A stretch of DNA of 64,000 bases. It comes from Paraburkholderia sp. UYCP14C (GTDB lineage Bacteria > Pseudomonadota > Gammaproteobacteria > Burkholderiales > Burkholderiaceae). The notes under the pieces are model-generated. The model saw nothing but the letters and a program-made list of their open reading frames with translations, was not told the DNA's origin and made no database searches. Made by a program: the position numbers and the translations under genes. The stretch spans positions 1 through 64,000 of the forward strand of contig NZ_SELS01000038.1 in the NCBI RefSeq assembly GCF_004197395.1. The letters are read 5' to 3'. Shown in pieces: positions 18,072 to 27,224 of this stretch (the first letter of the stretch is position 1; the number at the start of each line of letters is the position of its first letter).

Positions 18072-19813
18072 AGACCGCCCCCTGTCTTGTCGACGAGAAA
18101 TGGACCGATCACGAGCGCGTCGAGCGGCGAGGTCCAGAACGACTCGACCGCGTCGCGTGGCGAATTCACCATCGGCTCGCCGCGCGTGTTGAACGACGTA
18201 TTGACGAGAATCGGCACGCCGGTGCGCTGCTTGAACGCGGCGAGCAGGTCGTAGTACAGCGGGTGCTGCGCGCGGCTGATCGTCTGCACGCGCGCGGTGC
18301 CGTCCACATGCCGCACGGCCGGAATGCGCGCGGCCTTGTCGGCCCGCACGTCGAAGATGAACAGCATGAACGGTGCTGTTTGACCATCGACGAACCATTC
18401 ATTGGCTTCCTCTTCCATGACGACCGGCGCGACCGGACGGAAGTCCTCGCGATCCTTGATCTCGTTGAGCTTCGCCTGCATATGCGGATCGATCGGCGAC
18501 GCGAGGATCGAGCGCGCACCGAGCGCGCGCGGCCCGAATTCCGTGCGGCCCTGATACCAGCCGATTACCTTGCCTTGCGCGAGCAGATCGGCGCTCTCGC
18601 CGGCGATATCGTCGAGGCGCCGGTAGGGTACTTTTGACCAGCGCAGAAACTGCTCGATTTCCGCGTCGCTGTATTCCGGCCCGAGGTACGCGTGATCCAT
18701 TTTCCAGTGACGCTCGCGGTCGCCGCGCGCGGCACGCTCGCGATGATCGGTCCACAGCGCCGCGCCGAGCGCGGTGCCGGCATCGCCGGCCGCCGGTTGC
18801 ACCCACACGTCGCTGAACGGGCCCGCATCGCGCACCTTCGAGTTCATCACGCAGTTCAGAGCGACACCGCCTGCCATGGCGAGCCGGCTCAAGCCGGTCT
18901 GCCGATGCAGCCAGTGCGCGAGTTCCAGTACGGTCTCCTCGAGCACGCGCTGCAACGAATTGGCAATGTCGAAGTGGCGTTGCCCGAGCGGGCCGCCGCG
19001 TTGGCGCGCGGGACCGAAGCGCTCGGTCAGACGCGGCGCATCGACGGTATAGCTGCCGTCCTGCCGATAGCGGACGATCTCGCGGAATACGTCGACATAG
19101 GCCGGCTTGCCGTACGACGCGAGCGCCATCACCTTGTACTCGTCCGAGGAGTGCAGGAAGCCGAGCCAGTCGGTCACCGCTTCATACAGCAAGCCGAGCG
19201 AGTGCGGCAGTTCGACCTGTTTCAGACGCCTGTACTCGCCGCCGACGAATTGGCCCATGCTGGTCGTCACACCTTCGCCGCGGCCGTCCATCGTCAGCAC
19301 GGCGGTGTCGTCGAACGGCGCGGCGAGAAACGCGCTCGCCTCGTGCGCGAGATGATGCTCGACGAAGTGCCATGCGAAGCCGTGCCCGCGGTCCACACCC
19401 TGGAAGCGCTTGCGCAGATGATGCGGCGCGCCGTCGAGCAGCTGGCCCTTCGCGTTGGCGATATAGCTGAGAAATAGCGGATCCCACGGCGACGCGGACG
19501 GATTGTCGGGACGCGTGCCGGCCGGATCGAACGGTAGCTCGATCGTCGCGCCCGGCTTCTTCGGCATGCCGCCGAACAGCGTGGGGTCGTACGAGTAAGC
19601 GACGTGATCGATGTCAGCGAGCGTGATGCCGGCGGCTTTCAGGCAGTAGTCGATCGCGTCGAACGGCAACTGCCAGGTCGAGAACGGCACCGGACGTTTC
19701 GCATGCTTGACGTGCGTGAAGCGTTCGTCTTCGGCGGCGGCGAGCACCACGCCGTCGCGCAGCAGCGCGGCCGCGCTGTCGTGATAGACCGCATTGATTC
19801 CGAGTGTATACAT
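18068..19813 (-). CDS. Carbamoyltransferase (NodU/CmcH family)
   Basis: This 581-residue protein belongs to the NodU/TobZ family. The N-terminal YrdC/Kae1-like carbamoyl-adenylate domain begins at MYTLGINAVYHDSAAALL, with the metal-binding EHHLAHEAS at 152-160 and DGRGE at 176-180. The C-terminal domain has the GRTEFGPRALGARSIL signature. It makes carbamoyl-AMP from carbamoyl phosphate and ATP and carbamoylates a hydroxyl. In a glycan operon with heptosyltransferases the likely target is a sugar OH; the Pseudomonas WapO-type carbamoylation of core heptose is a known parallel. Gaps to neighbours are 22 bases upstream and a 4-base overlap downstream. Confidence 0.92.
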   Translation of the reverse strand: MYTLGINAVYHDSAAALLRDGVVLAAAEDERFTHVKHAKRPVPFSTWQLPFDAIDYCLKAAGITLADIDHVAYSYDPTLFGGMPKKPGATIELPFDPAGTRPDNPSASPWDPLFLSYIANAKGQLLDGAPHHLRKRFQGVDRGHGFAWHFVEHHLAHEASAFLAAPFDDTAVLTMDGRGEGVTTSMGQFVGGEYRRLKQVELPHSLGLLYEAVTDWLGFLHSSDEYKVMALASYGKPAYVDVFREIVRYRQDGSYTVDAPRLTERFGPARQRGGPLGQRHFDIANSLQRVLEETVLELAHWLHRQTGLSRLAMAGGVALNCVMNSKVRDAGPFSDVWVQPAAGDAGTALGAALWTDHRERAARGDRERHWKMDHAYLGPEYSDAEIEQFLRWSKVPYRRLDDIAGESADLLAQGKVIGWYQGRTEFGPRALGARSILASPIDPHMQAKLNEIKDREDFRPVAPVVMEEEANEWFVDGQTAPFMLFIFDVRADKAARIPAVRHVDGTARVQTISRAQHPLYYDLLAAFKQRTGVPILVNTSFNTRGEPMVNSPRDAVESFWTSPLDALVIGPFLVDKTGGGL

Positions 19814-19835
19814 GGCGTTGGCAGTGGGAGTGGGT

Positions 19836-21095
19836 TCAGGGGAGCGTTGGCTGATCCGTCAGCGACAGCGATGGTGCGCTCGTGCTATCGGTACGACCGG
19901 TGCGAGAGCCGGTGCGCTCAGGCACATCGCGACGCGGGGCACGTGCAGATGCGTGCCGCAATTCGAGTGCCGCGTGTACGACCTCGTCGGCCGGAACGCC
20001 GAGCAGGCAGGCGTGATGTCCTTGCGGACACGCGCTGCGATAGCACCAGCGGCATTCGACGTCGCGATACAGCACACGTTGCGGCGTTTGCCACGGGGTG
20101 TGCTGAGGGTTGGTCAGCGCGTAAAGATCAACGACCGGCGTGCCGAGCGCGGACGCGACGTGCACGGGGCCGCTGTTGTTGGAAACGAGCACGCTTGCGC
20201 GTTCGAGCAGCGCGGCAAGTTCGGCGAGCGTCAGCGCACCGCTCAGGTCGTATAGCCGCGCGTGCACATCAGGCGCGGCCGCGCGCATCACGGTCTCGAC
20301 CAGCGCACGCTCGCTCGCGCCGCCGGTCACGAGCACGGGGGCGCCGGTTTCGCGCGCGAGCCGTGTCGCGACTTCGCCGAAACGCTCGGGCGGATAGCGG
20401 CGCGACGCGGCGGTCGCGCCCGGATGCAGCACGATGCACTCGGCGTGGCGAGAGATACCGAGCGTCCTCAGCTTCGTGGCGAGCGCCTCGCGCGCGGCGG
20501 GCGGCACGCGAAAGCGCATGCCGGTGTCACTCGTTTGCGCGCCCACGTGACGCACCAGATCGAGCTGGCGTTGCACCTCGTGCCGCATGCGCTGCTGCGG
20601 TTCCGGTTCGCGCAGCCAGTCGGTCAGAAGCGCGTACGGATTCTCGCGGCAATGCGCGAGGCGGCGCGGAATCCCTGCGAGGTAACACAGCATCGCGGCC
20701 GGCAACGGGCTCTGGCTATACACGGTAAAAATCACCGCTGCGTCGAAGCCGCCGCGTCGCAACCGGTCCTGCATGCGGTGATCGTCGAGCAAATCCCGTG
20801 TCACGCTCGACGCGGGCGCGACCCACGGCGCGTCGTATTCGATCACGTCGTCGACGTCATCGAGAAACGGCGCGAGCGCGACGCCGCTGCGCGATGCGAG
20901 CAGCGTGATATGGCGATCTTCGGCGGATTCGCGCAGCGCGTGCAGCGCGGGCGTCGTCATCAGCACGTCGCCGAGATTGTCGAGGCGCACGCACAGAATC
21001 CGTTTGACGTCGTCGCCCCAGCACACCGGCTGCGACGTGTCGGACACGCGCGCATGAGCCAGACTGGGCGGTGCAAGTGGCAGAGGTGCGTTCAC
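19836..21095 (-). CDS. Glycosyltransferase family 9 (heptosyltransferase-like)
   Basis: This is the second GT9 enzyme, 419 residues. Motifs are ILCVRLDNLGDVLMTTPALHAL near the N-terminus, LHPGATAASRRYPPERF in the donor domain and LVSNNSGPVHVASALGTPVV near the C-terminus. A Cys-rich CRWCYRSACPQG follows, as in its paralogue at 15847. A GTG start at 21095 is chosen because it overlaps the upstream stop (GTGA) and follows an ideal AAGGAGG; an ATG further upstream would lie inside the preceding gene. The product has an additional polar tail of about 50 residues. Predicted role: adding heptose-like units. Confidence 0.9.
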   Translation of the reverse strand: MNAPLPLAPPSLAHARVSDTSQPVCWGDDVKRILCVRLDNLGDVLMTTPALHALRESAEDRHITLLASRSGVALAPFLDDVDDVIEYDAPWVAPASSVTRDLLDDHRMQDRLRRGGFDAAVIFTVYSQSPLPAAMLCYLAGIPRRLAHCRENPYALLTDWLREPEPQQRMRHEVQRQLDLVRHVGAQTSDTGMRFRVPPAAREALATKLRTLGISRHAECIVLHPGATAASRRYPPERFGEVATRLARETGAPVLVTGGASERALVETVMRAAAPDVHARLYDLSGALTLAELAALLERASVLVSNNSGPVHVASALGTPVVDLYALTNPQHTPWQTPQRVLYRDVECRWCYRSACPQGHHACLLGVPADEVVHAALELRHASARAPRRDVPERTGSRTGRTDSTSAPSLSLTDQPTLP

Positions 21096-21694
21096 CGCAG
21101 CGCCTCCTTGCGGCGCGCCGCCGGGCCCGGTGGCAGGCCGTACGACACGACGCGTTGTGCGGCCTCGTGCAGACCCGTGGCGCGCGCGCTCGGCACGCGC
21201 CGCGGGCCGGTTCGCCATTCGGTCTCGTGGCCGTTGTCGAGCAGGATCGTCCGACAGCCGGCGCGATTGCCCGCTTCGACATCGTCGAGAATGTCGCCGA
21301 TGAACCAGCTGTTGGCGAGATCGAGTTCATGCTCATCGGCCGCGCGCAGCAGCATGCCAGGCGCGGGCTTGCGACAGCCGCAGACGATCGCGTAACGCGC
21401 GACGTTGCCCTGGGGATGATGCGGGCACCAGTACACGCCGGCGAGCGTGGCGCCGCACTCGGCAAACATCTGCTGCAACCGGTGTTCGACGTCGAACAGC
21501 GCGACGTCTTCGAATTTGCCGAGCGCGACGCCGGACTGGTTGCTAATGACGAACAGCGCATACGGGTAGGCGGCGAGCAGCGCGAGCGCTTCGCGCGCGC
21601 CCGGCGCAAACCGCATCAAGGCGGGATCGGCGTTGTACGGCACGTCTTCGAGCAGTGTGCCGTCCTTGTCGATGAACACAGCGGGTAACGTCAT
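21092..21694 (-). CDS. HAD-IIIA phosphatase (GmhB-like heptose-bisphosphate phosphatase)
   Basis: A 200-residue HAD-superfamily enzyme. Motif I is FIDKDGT (Asp9, Asp11), motif II is ISNQSG, the zinc loop includes CPHHP...CGCRKP, and the motif III/IV region is IGDILDDVEAG. This pattern matches D-glycero-D-manno-heptose-1,7-bisphosphate 7-phosphatase (GmhB). The operon therefore seems able to contribute to an activated heptose, although the kinase, isomerase and epimerase are not in the window. The start at 21694 lies directly before the TLPAVFIDKDGT strand. Its stop overlaps the GTG of the next GT9 gene. Confidence 0.88.
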   Translation of the reverse strand: MTLPAVFIDKDGTLLEDVPYNADPALMRFAPGAREALALLAAYPYALFVISNQSGVALGKFEDVALFDVEHRLQQMFAECGATLAGVYWCPHHPQGNVARYAIVCGCRKPAPGMLLRAADEHELDLANSWFIGDILDDVEAGNRAGCRTILLDNGHETEWRTGPRRVPSARATGLHEAAQRVVSYGLPPGPAARRKEALR

Positions 21695-21818
21695 GATGGT
21701 TCGTGATATGCGCGAGCTTGGATCGAGAGTCGGAAAAAAGGCGCGCCGCAGCAGCTGGACCGGCCGCGGCGAGTTCCAAATGCGCACGCCGCGCGCGTTC
21801 GCGCGGCGTGCGCCGTCG

Positions 21819-23126
21819 TCAACCGAACGACGCTCCGGCTGCCGCCCGCAGCGGTAGCTGCGCCGGCTCGAATGTGGTGTCGAGCGATACTCTGGCGGGA
21901 GCGAGCCTTGCCGCGCGCGCATAGAGTTGCGCGAGCGCTTCGCTGACGCCGCTCCACGTGAAGCCGGTCCGCGCCCGGTCGAGGCCAGCTTCGCCCATCC
22001 GCCGCGCGAGCGCGGGGTCGAGCCGCAAGCGGTCCAGACGCGCGGCGAGCGCGACCGGATCGCGCGGCGGCACGAGAAAGCCGGTCACGCCGTCGACCAC
22101 CGAATAGCGGATTCCGCCGACATCGGCGCCGATCACCGGCGTCGCGCAGGCCATCGCCTCGACCGGCGTGATGCCGAACGGCTCGTACCATGGCGTGGTC
22201 ACGAACACGTCGGCGGCGCTGTAGAAGTAGCGCAGCCGCTCGCGGGCGCGCCGGCCGACGAAGCAGGTCTCCTGCGCGACACCGCATTCGCGCGCGATCT
22301 CGCGCAGGCGTGCGATCTCCGGCGTGGCGATTTCGTTCGGCGCGTCAGAATTGCCGCCGACCACGTACAGCCGCGCTGACGCGTCGAACCTTTGTTTAAG
22401 CACTCCGACGCCGCGCACAACGTTGTCGATGCCTTTGCGCTGCACGAGCCGGCCCAGCTGCAGCACGATGAATTCGTTCTGGTGCCAGCCGAGCGCGTTG
22501 CGTGCGACCGAGCGATCGATGGGCCAGAACTCCTCGGCATCGAAGCCGCACGGCACGGTCTCGATCCGCGCCGGGTCGGCGCGATAGTGTTCGAGCAGAT
22601 CGGCTTCGTCCTGCGGACATTCGGCAACGATCACGTCCGAGCGTGCGACCAGTTCGTCTTCGATCGCGAAGCGCTCGTCGGGGAAGCCGTCATCCGCGCC
22701 TTGATGGATACGCCTCACGCGGCCGAGCGCATGAAAGGTCGTGACGAGGGGCACGCCGAGCACAGCCTTCACGTGCAACGCGGCGCGGCCGGACATGAAG
22801 AAGTTCGCGTGCATCACGTCATAGGGCACTGGCTCGCGGCGAAAGAACGCGATCAGAAATGCGGCGAACTCGTCCATGAACGGCAGCAGCTGCTCCTTTG
22901 GCAATTGCCGCGGCGGTCCAGCGGGCACGTGAATCACGCGCGCGCCGTCCATATCGACGCACTCGGGCACCAGTGCGCGATCACGGCGCGTGAACACGTC
23001 GACCTGATGGCCCATTTCCACCAGCTGACGCGCGACGTTCGCGACGTAGATGTTCTGCCCGCCGCTATCGACGCCACCGGCGACAGCGAGTGGCGACGCG
23101 TGTTCACTGATCAGGGCGATCTTCAT
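21819..23126 (-). CDS. Glycosyltransferase family 4
   Basis: A 435-residue GT-B enzyme. The N-terminal ALISEHASPLAVAGGVDSGG loop is typical of sucrose-phosphate-synthase-like GT4 proteins, and YVANVARQLVEMGHQVDVFTR follows. The C-terminal domain holds QLGRLVQRKGID and TTPWYEPFGITPVEAMACA with the E-x7-E donor motif. It probably transfers a hexose or heptose at the cytoplasmic membrane. It is the first gene of the operon. AGGAAGGAG precedes the ATG at 23126. The promoter should lie in the 384-base divergent gap upstream. Confidence 0.9.
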   Translation of the reverse strand: MKIALISEHASPLAVAGGVDSGGQNIYVANVARQLVEMGHQVDVFTRRDRALVPECVDMDGARVIHVPAGPPRQLPKEQLLPFMDEFAAFLIAFFRREPVPYDVMHANFFMSGRAALHVKAVLGVPLVTTFHALGRVRRIHQGADDGFPDERFAIEDELVARSDVIVAECPQDEADLLEHYRADPARIETVPCGFDAEEFWPIDRSVARNALGWHQNEFIVLQLGRLVQRKGIDNVVRGVGVLKQRFDASARLYVVGGNSDAPNEIATPEIARLREIARECGVAQETCFVGRRARERLRYFYSAADVFVTTPWYEPFGITPVEAMACATPVIGADVGGIRYSVVDGVTGFLVPPRDPVALAARLDRLRLDPALARRMGEAGLDRARTGFTWSGVSEALAQLYARAARLAPARVSLDTTFEPAQLPLRAAAGASFG

Positions 23127-23510
23127 TGGCACTCCTTCCTGAGGGTCGCGGTATTCGATATTGAGGATTCGTTCACCGGCCGGGAGCATTCGCTGTGCCA
23201 TTCGTTTCCTGCGGTGCCGGAAGGCGACACAAGCCTCAGTTCGAACGGACGATGGGCTGTGGCGTGCCCTTTTTGGTGCTGAGAGAAGCACTGTGGCGTT
23301 CCCTGTTTCTACATACGGTCATGTAACTTCGAACCGCTCATGCCGCGCCGGTACTAGCATGGGTGGAGGACTGCACGCGATGAACAGGTAAGCGGTGCAT
23401 GTCAAAACGGCTACGCACAGGTCATTTTTTGCCTACCGCCGGGCGCGTCCCTTGCTCGACGCCACATCTGTGCGACACTTTTTTCCGGCCGCGCCAAGAC
23501 CCAGGATCTC
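23127..23510. other. Divergent promoter region between glycan operon and ABC fusion gene
   Basis: The 384-base gap is lower in GC than its surroundings (for example 23290-23340 and 23400-23440) and should contain the promoters of both divergent units. I see no gene with recognisable content and could not assign unambiguous -35/-10 pairs or a regulator site. Confidence 0.45.
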
Positions 23511-26192
23511 ATGCCGAATTCCGCCCCGCCGCCTCGCTCCGAACTGACGCGCCGAATCGTCGGCGATCTCGCGCATGCGGTATGGCGTTATCGCTGGCAG
23601 ACCAACGGGGCGCTCGCGCTGATGATCGCCGCGCGGCTCGCGACCGTGCTGATGCCGCTGACGCTGAAGCACATCGTCGACGAACTGAGCCGTCCGCTTG
23701 CGCATGTGGCGTTTCCGGTGTTCCTCGTGCTCGCCTATGCGCTGTTGCGCTTTCTCGGAGACGCGCTGAACGAGGCGCGCGACGTCGTGTTCAGCATCGT
23801 CGTGCAACGCACGGTCGCGGCGCTGACCGAGCGGACTTTCGCGCAATTGCATCGGTTGAGCGCGCGCTTTCATGCGCGGCGCGAGACCGGCGCAATTGTG
23901 CGCGACGTGCAGAAAGGCGCCGACGGCATCGGTTTTCTGCTCGGCACTGCGCTGTTTACGATCGTGCCGACACTGTTCGAGATCGCGGTGATCGTCGGGA
24001 TCATGGTGCACAGCTACGCGCGCGAGTTCATGTTCGTGATCGTCGCGACCTTCGTGGTGTACGCGGCTTATACGTTCGTGTTCACGCGGCGGCGTGTCGC
24101 GTTTCAGCGCGCGGTCAATCTGCTCGAAGCGCAATCGGACGGGCGGCTCGTCGACAGTCTGCTGAACTACGACACGGTCAAGTACTTCGCGACCGAAGAC
24201 AGCGAAACGCAACGGCTCGGCGAGGTGCTGGAGAAGTGGGTGCACGCGCGGATCGCGAACCAGAACGCGTTGACCGCGTTGCACGTAGGGCAGAGCGCGG
24301 TGATCGCGCTCGGGGTGGCGGGGGTCATGCTGCTCGCCGCGCAGCACGTGGTGGCAGGCAGCATGAGCGTCGGCGATCTGATTCTGGTCAATGCTTACCT
24401 GATCCAGGTCTGCATGCCGCTGAACACGCTCGGATTCGTGTTTCGGGAGACCAACGACGCGCTCGTCAACGTCGAGCGCATGTTCGTGATTCTGGCGGCG
24501 CACGGCCGCGTCGGTGAGGATCTCGATGCGCGCGACGCGCAGCCGCTGAACGTCGGCGCGGGGCTGATCGAGTTCGAACACGTCGATTTCGGCTACGACA
24601 GTGCACGCCAGGTGCTGCGCGACGTCGACTTCCGCGCGTATCCGGGCAAGACGCTCGCGGTGGTCGGCGGCAGCGGCTCAGGAAAATCGACGCTAGTGAA
24701 GCTGCTGTTCCGCCTTTATCGGCCCGAGCGCGGCACGATCTGTATTGACGGGCAGGATATCAGCAAGGTCACGCAGCGAAGCCTGCGCGAGGCGATCGGC
24801 ATCGTGCCGCAGGACACCGTGCTGTTCAATGAAACGATCGCCTACAACATTGCCTATGGGCGGCCGTCGGCGACGCGCGCAGATGTGGTGCGCGCGTCGC
24901 GGGCCGCGCAGCTCGACCAGTTCATCGAGCGCTTGCCCGATCACTACGACACGCGCGTCGGCGAGCGTGGCGTGCGGCTGTCGGGCGGTGAGCGCCAGCG
25001 CATCGCGATTGCACGCGCGATTCTGAAGAACCCGCGGATCATCGTGTTCGACGAGGCGACCTCCGCACTCGACACGCGCTCCGAGCGCGCGATCCAGACG
25101 GAGTTGACGCGCCTCGCACAAGGCCGCACATCGATCGTGATCGCGCACCGACTTTCGACGGTCGTCGACGCGGACTGGATTCTGGTGATGGAGCATGGCC
25201 AGGTAGTCGAGCAGGGCACGCATCGCGAGCTGCTCGCGCGCGAGGGCGTGTACGCGAAGATGTGGTCGCTGCAATGGCACCAGGGCGAACTCGAGCACGC
25301 GCAGCGCCGGCTGACCGCTCGATCGGTCAGCGTCAGCGCATTGGCGGCGGGTGTCATCGATGCGTTGCACGACGAAATCGCCCAGCAGCGCGTGGTCGTC
25401 TACGCGGAGCCGTCCGACGACGAGCTGCGCGTGACCGGCGATCCGAGCGTGCTGCAACCGCTGATTGCCGAGTTGGGCCGCAACGAGATCGCGCAGGCGA
25501 GCCCGGGACAGCGCATCGCACTGCGCGCGACGCGGCACGGCAATCACGTGTGGTTCAGCGTGCTCGGCATGGGCGACAAGCCGGCCGAGCTATCGCAGTC
25601 GATGGCGCGGCATATGGAAAGCGCGCTGGCGGCCGCGGGCGGCAGCTTCACGCTGACGCCGCTGAATGGGCGGCTCGCCTATGTGGCGATGCTGCCGCTG
25701 CGGCCGGTGGCGGATGCGCAGCAGCCATCGGCGCCGGTGCCCGCGGCGCCGGATGCGGCAGATCCCGCTCCGCTCGATGGCCTGTTCGTGCTCGTGATCG
25801 ACGATCAGGAAGAAGCGCGCGACGCGCTCGAAGCAGTGCTGAGCACGAGCGGCGCGCAAGTGCGGCTGTTCGCATCGGGCGCCGAAGCCCTGGACTGGCT
25901 GCGCGGGACGGACCCAGCGCAATGGCCGCACGTGCTGCTCTGCGATCTGATGTTGGTCGGCGAAGATGGCTACGATGTGTTGCGCCGGCTGCGCGAACTG
26001 GAAACTGCGCGGCCGTCGTTACAAGGCAGGCCACTGCCTGCGATCGCGTTGACCGGCTACGCGGACGCACTCGACGAACAGCACGCGCCCAGCGCTGGCT
26101 TCGATGCACATTTGCACAAGCCAGTGCCGCCCGCAGAACTGATCGCCGCGATACGGCGACTCGCGCATATGCCATCGCATACGGACACCTAG
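23511..26192 (+). CDS. ABC exporter (Atm1-type) fused to a kinase-like ATPase domain and a receiver domain
   Basis: This 893-residue protein joins three modules. Residues about 20-325 form an ABC exporter membrane domain close to Atm1/HMT1 (LLNYDTVKYFATED). Residues 350-590 are the nucleotide-binding domain: Walker A GGSGSGKST (386-394), signature LSGGERQ (490-496), Walker B IIVFDEA and switch His546. Residues about 615-733 resemble a histidine-kinase ATPase domain, but the N box and DxGxG motif are degraded. Residues 758-885 are a receiver domain with Asp764/Asp765, phospho-acceptor Asp812, Thr848 and Lys870 all present. Typical half-transporters end near residue 600. It faces the glycan operon and may export its product or a glutathione-type metabolite under phosphorylation control; both roles are inference. 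Confidence 0.9.
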   Translation: MPNSAPPPRSELTRRIVGDLAHAVWRYRWQTNGALALMIAARLATVLMPLTLKHIVDELSRPLAHVAFPVFLVLAYALLRFLGDALNEARDVVFSIVVQRTVAALTERTFAQLHRLSARFHARRETGAIVRDVQKGADGIGFLLGTALFTIVPTLFEIAVIVGIMVHSYAREFMFVIVATFVVYAAYTFVFTRRRVAFQRAVNLLEAQSDGRLVDSLLNYDTVKYFATEDSETQRLGEVLEKWVHARIANQNALTALHVGQSAVIALGVAGVMLLAAQHVVAGSMSVGDLILVNAYLIQVCMPLNTLGFVFRETNDALVNVERMFVILAAHGRVGEDLDARDAQPLNVGAGLIEFEHVDFGYDSARQVLRDVDFRAYPGKTLAVVGGSGSGKSTLVKLLFRLYRPERGTICIDGQDISKVTQRSLREAIGIVPQDTVLFNETIAYNIAYGRPSATRADVVRASRAAQLDQFIERLPDHYDTRVGERGVRLSGGERQRIAIARAILKNPRIIVFDEATSALDTRSERAIQTELTRLAQGRTSIVIAHRLSTVVDADWILVMEHGQVVEQGTHRELLAREGVYAKMWSLQWHQGELEHAQRRLTARSVSVSALAAGVIDALHDEIAQQRVVVYAEPSDDELRVTGDPSVLQPLIAELGRNEIAQASPGQRIALRATRHGNHVWFSVLGMGDKPAELSQSMARHMESALAAAGGSFTLTPLNGRLAYVAMLPLRPVADAQQPSAPVPAAPDAADPAPLDGLFVLVIDDQEEARDALEAVLSTSGAQVRLFASGAEALDWLRGTDPAQWPHVLLCDLMLVGEDGYDVLRRLRELETARPSLQGRPLPAIALTGYADALDEQHAPSAGFDAHLHKPVPPAELIAAIRRLAHMPSHTDT

Positions 26193-26236
26193 TCGCCTCG
26201 ATAAAGGAGCTTGCCGGTCAGGCCTATGTCGAGGTC

Positions 26237-27166
26237 TCAGGACGGCGCGTCGAACTTACCCACGGTCGTCGTGGCGGACGCATCGAGATTGCGCTCGGCC
26301 GCATGCACGCGGGCCCGCAACCCGAGGATCGACCGTGGGACGACCCGCCGTCGCGGCGCGGTCCATGCGAGCCCGGCCAGTAAGTTGATGCCGTCGCGCA
26401 CAAGCGCGCCTTCCCGCGCAAACACGTCGAGCGCGCGCAGCGTCGCGCGCAACGCTTCGCCCAACGGCAGACGCAGCCATGCGACCCAGGCCGCGTTACG
26501 CGCGAGCATGCGAGCCCGCAACGCGCTGTCGCGCACCGGCGACGGATGATGATGGAGCGTTAATTGCTCGCAGTAGACGATCGCATGTCCGGCTGCGAGC
26601 ACGTCGAGCGAAACGAGTGCTTCCTCACCGCCGATGAAAAGATGCGGCTCGTAGCCGCCGACATCGCGAAACAGCGCGGTGCGAAACACGCATGCGCCCG
26701 CCATATAGCCGATCAACGAGGGGCCTGGCAGGCCGGCGCGCCCGAGCGGGCTCGCGCGCATCAACGTGCAGGTCGGATCCGTCGCGTTGTCCGCGCCGAC
26801 GGCGACGCGCGCATTCAGCACGCCGACGCACGGCCATCCATCGAGCAATTGCACCGCGCATTCGAGCGAACCGGGCTCCCACCAGGTGTCGTCGTCGCAG
26901 AACGCGACATAGTCGGTCTCGACGCACGCGAGCGCGTGGTTGCGGCCGGCCGCGCCGAGATTACCTTTGCATTCGACGACACGAACACCCGGGAAGCGCG
27001 CTTGAACGAGCGTGACCGTGTTGTCGGTGGAGCCGTTGTCCGCGATGATGATCGGCGGGTTCTCGGGTAACGCGAGCAGACGTTCCAGGGTGGTGAGCAA
27101 TTCGCCCGCACGGTTATACGTGAGAACGACGATCGAAATGCGCGGGTGGGTGGCTTGTCTTTGCAT
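26237..27166 (-). CDS. Glycosyltransferase family 2
   Basis: A 309-residue GT-A enzyme. The N-terminal ISIVVLTYNRAGELLTTLERLL, IIIADNGSTDNT and FCDDDTWWEPGSLE (DxD) blocks define the donor site. The GACVFRTALFRDVGGYEP and FIGGEE segments are typical of rhamnosyl/galactosyl-type transferases. There is no membrane segment. It converges on the ABC fusion gene 44 bases away and lies 58 bases after the PIG-L gene, so those two minus-strand genes may form an operon. The start at 27166 has only a weak ribosome-binding site. Donor and acceptor are unknown. Confidence 0.88.
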   Translation of the reverse strand: MQRQATHPRISIVVLTYNRAGELLTTLERLLALPENPPIIIADNGSTDNTVTLVQARFPGVRVVECKGNLGAAGRNHALACVETDYVAFCDDDTWWEPGSLECAVQLLDGWPCVGVLNARVAVGADNATDPTCTLMRASPLGRAGLPGPSLIGYMAGACVFRTALFRDVGGYEPHLFIGGEEALVSLDVLAAGHAIVYCEQLTLHHHPSPVRDSALRARMLARNAAWVAWLRLPLGEALRATLRALDVFAREGALVRDGINLLAGLAWTAPRRRVVPRSILGLRARVHAAERNLDASATTTVGKFDAPS

Positions 27167-27224
27167 TCTGGGCGATCGCTTTGACGGTTGGACTGCGATC
27201 GCGACGCAAGCCCTGTGCCCTCCA

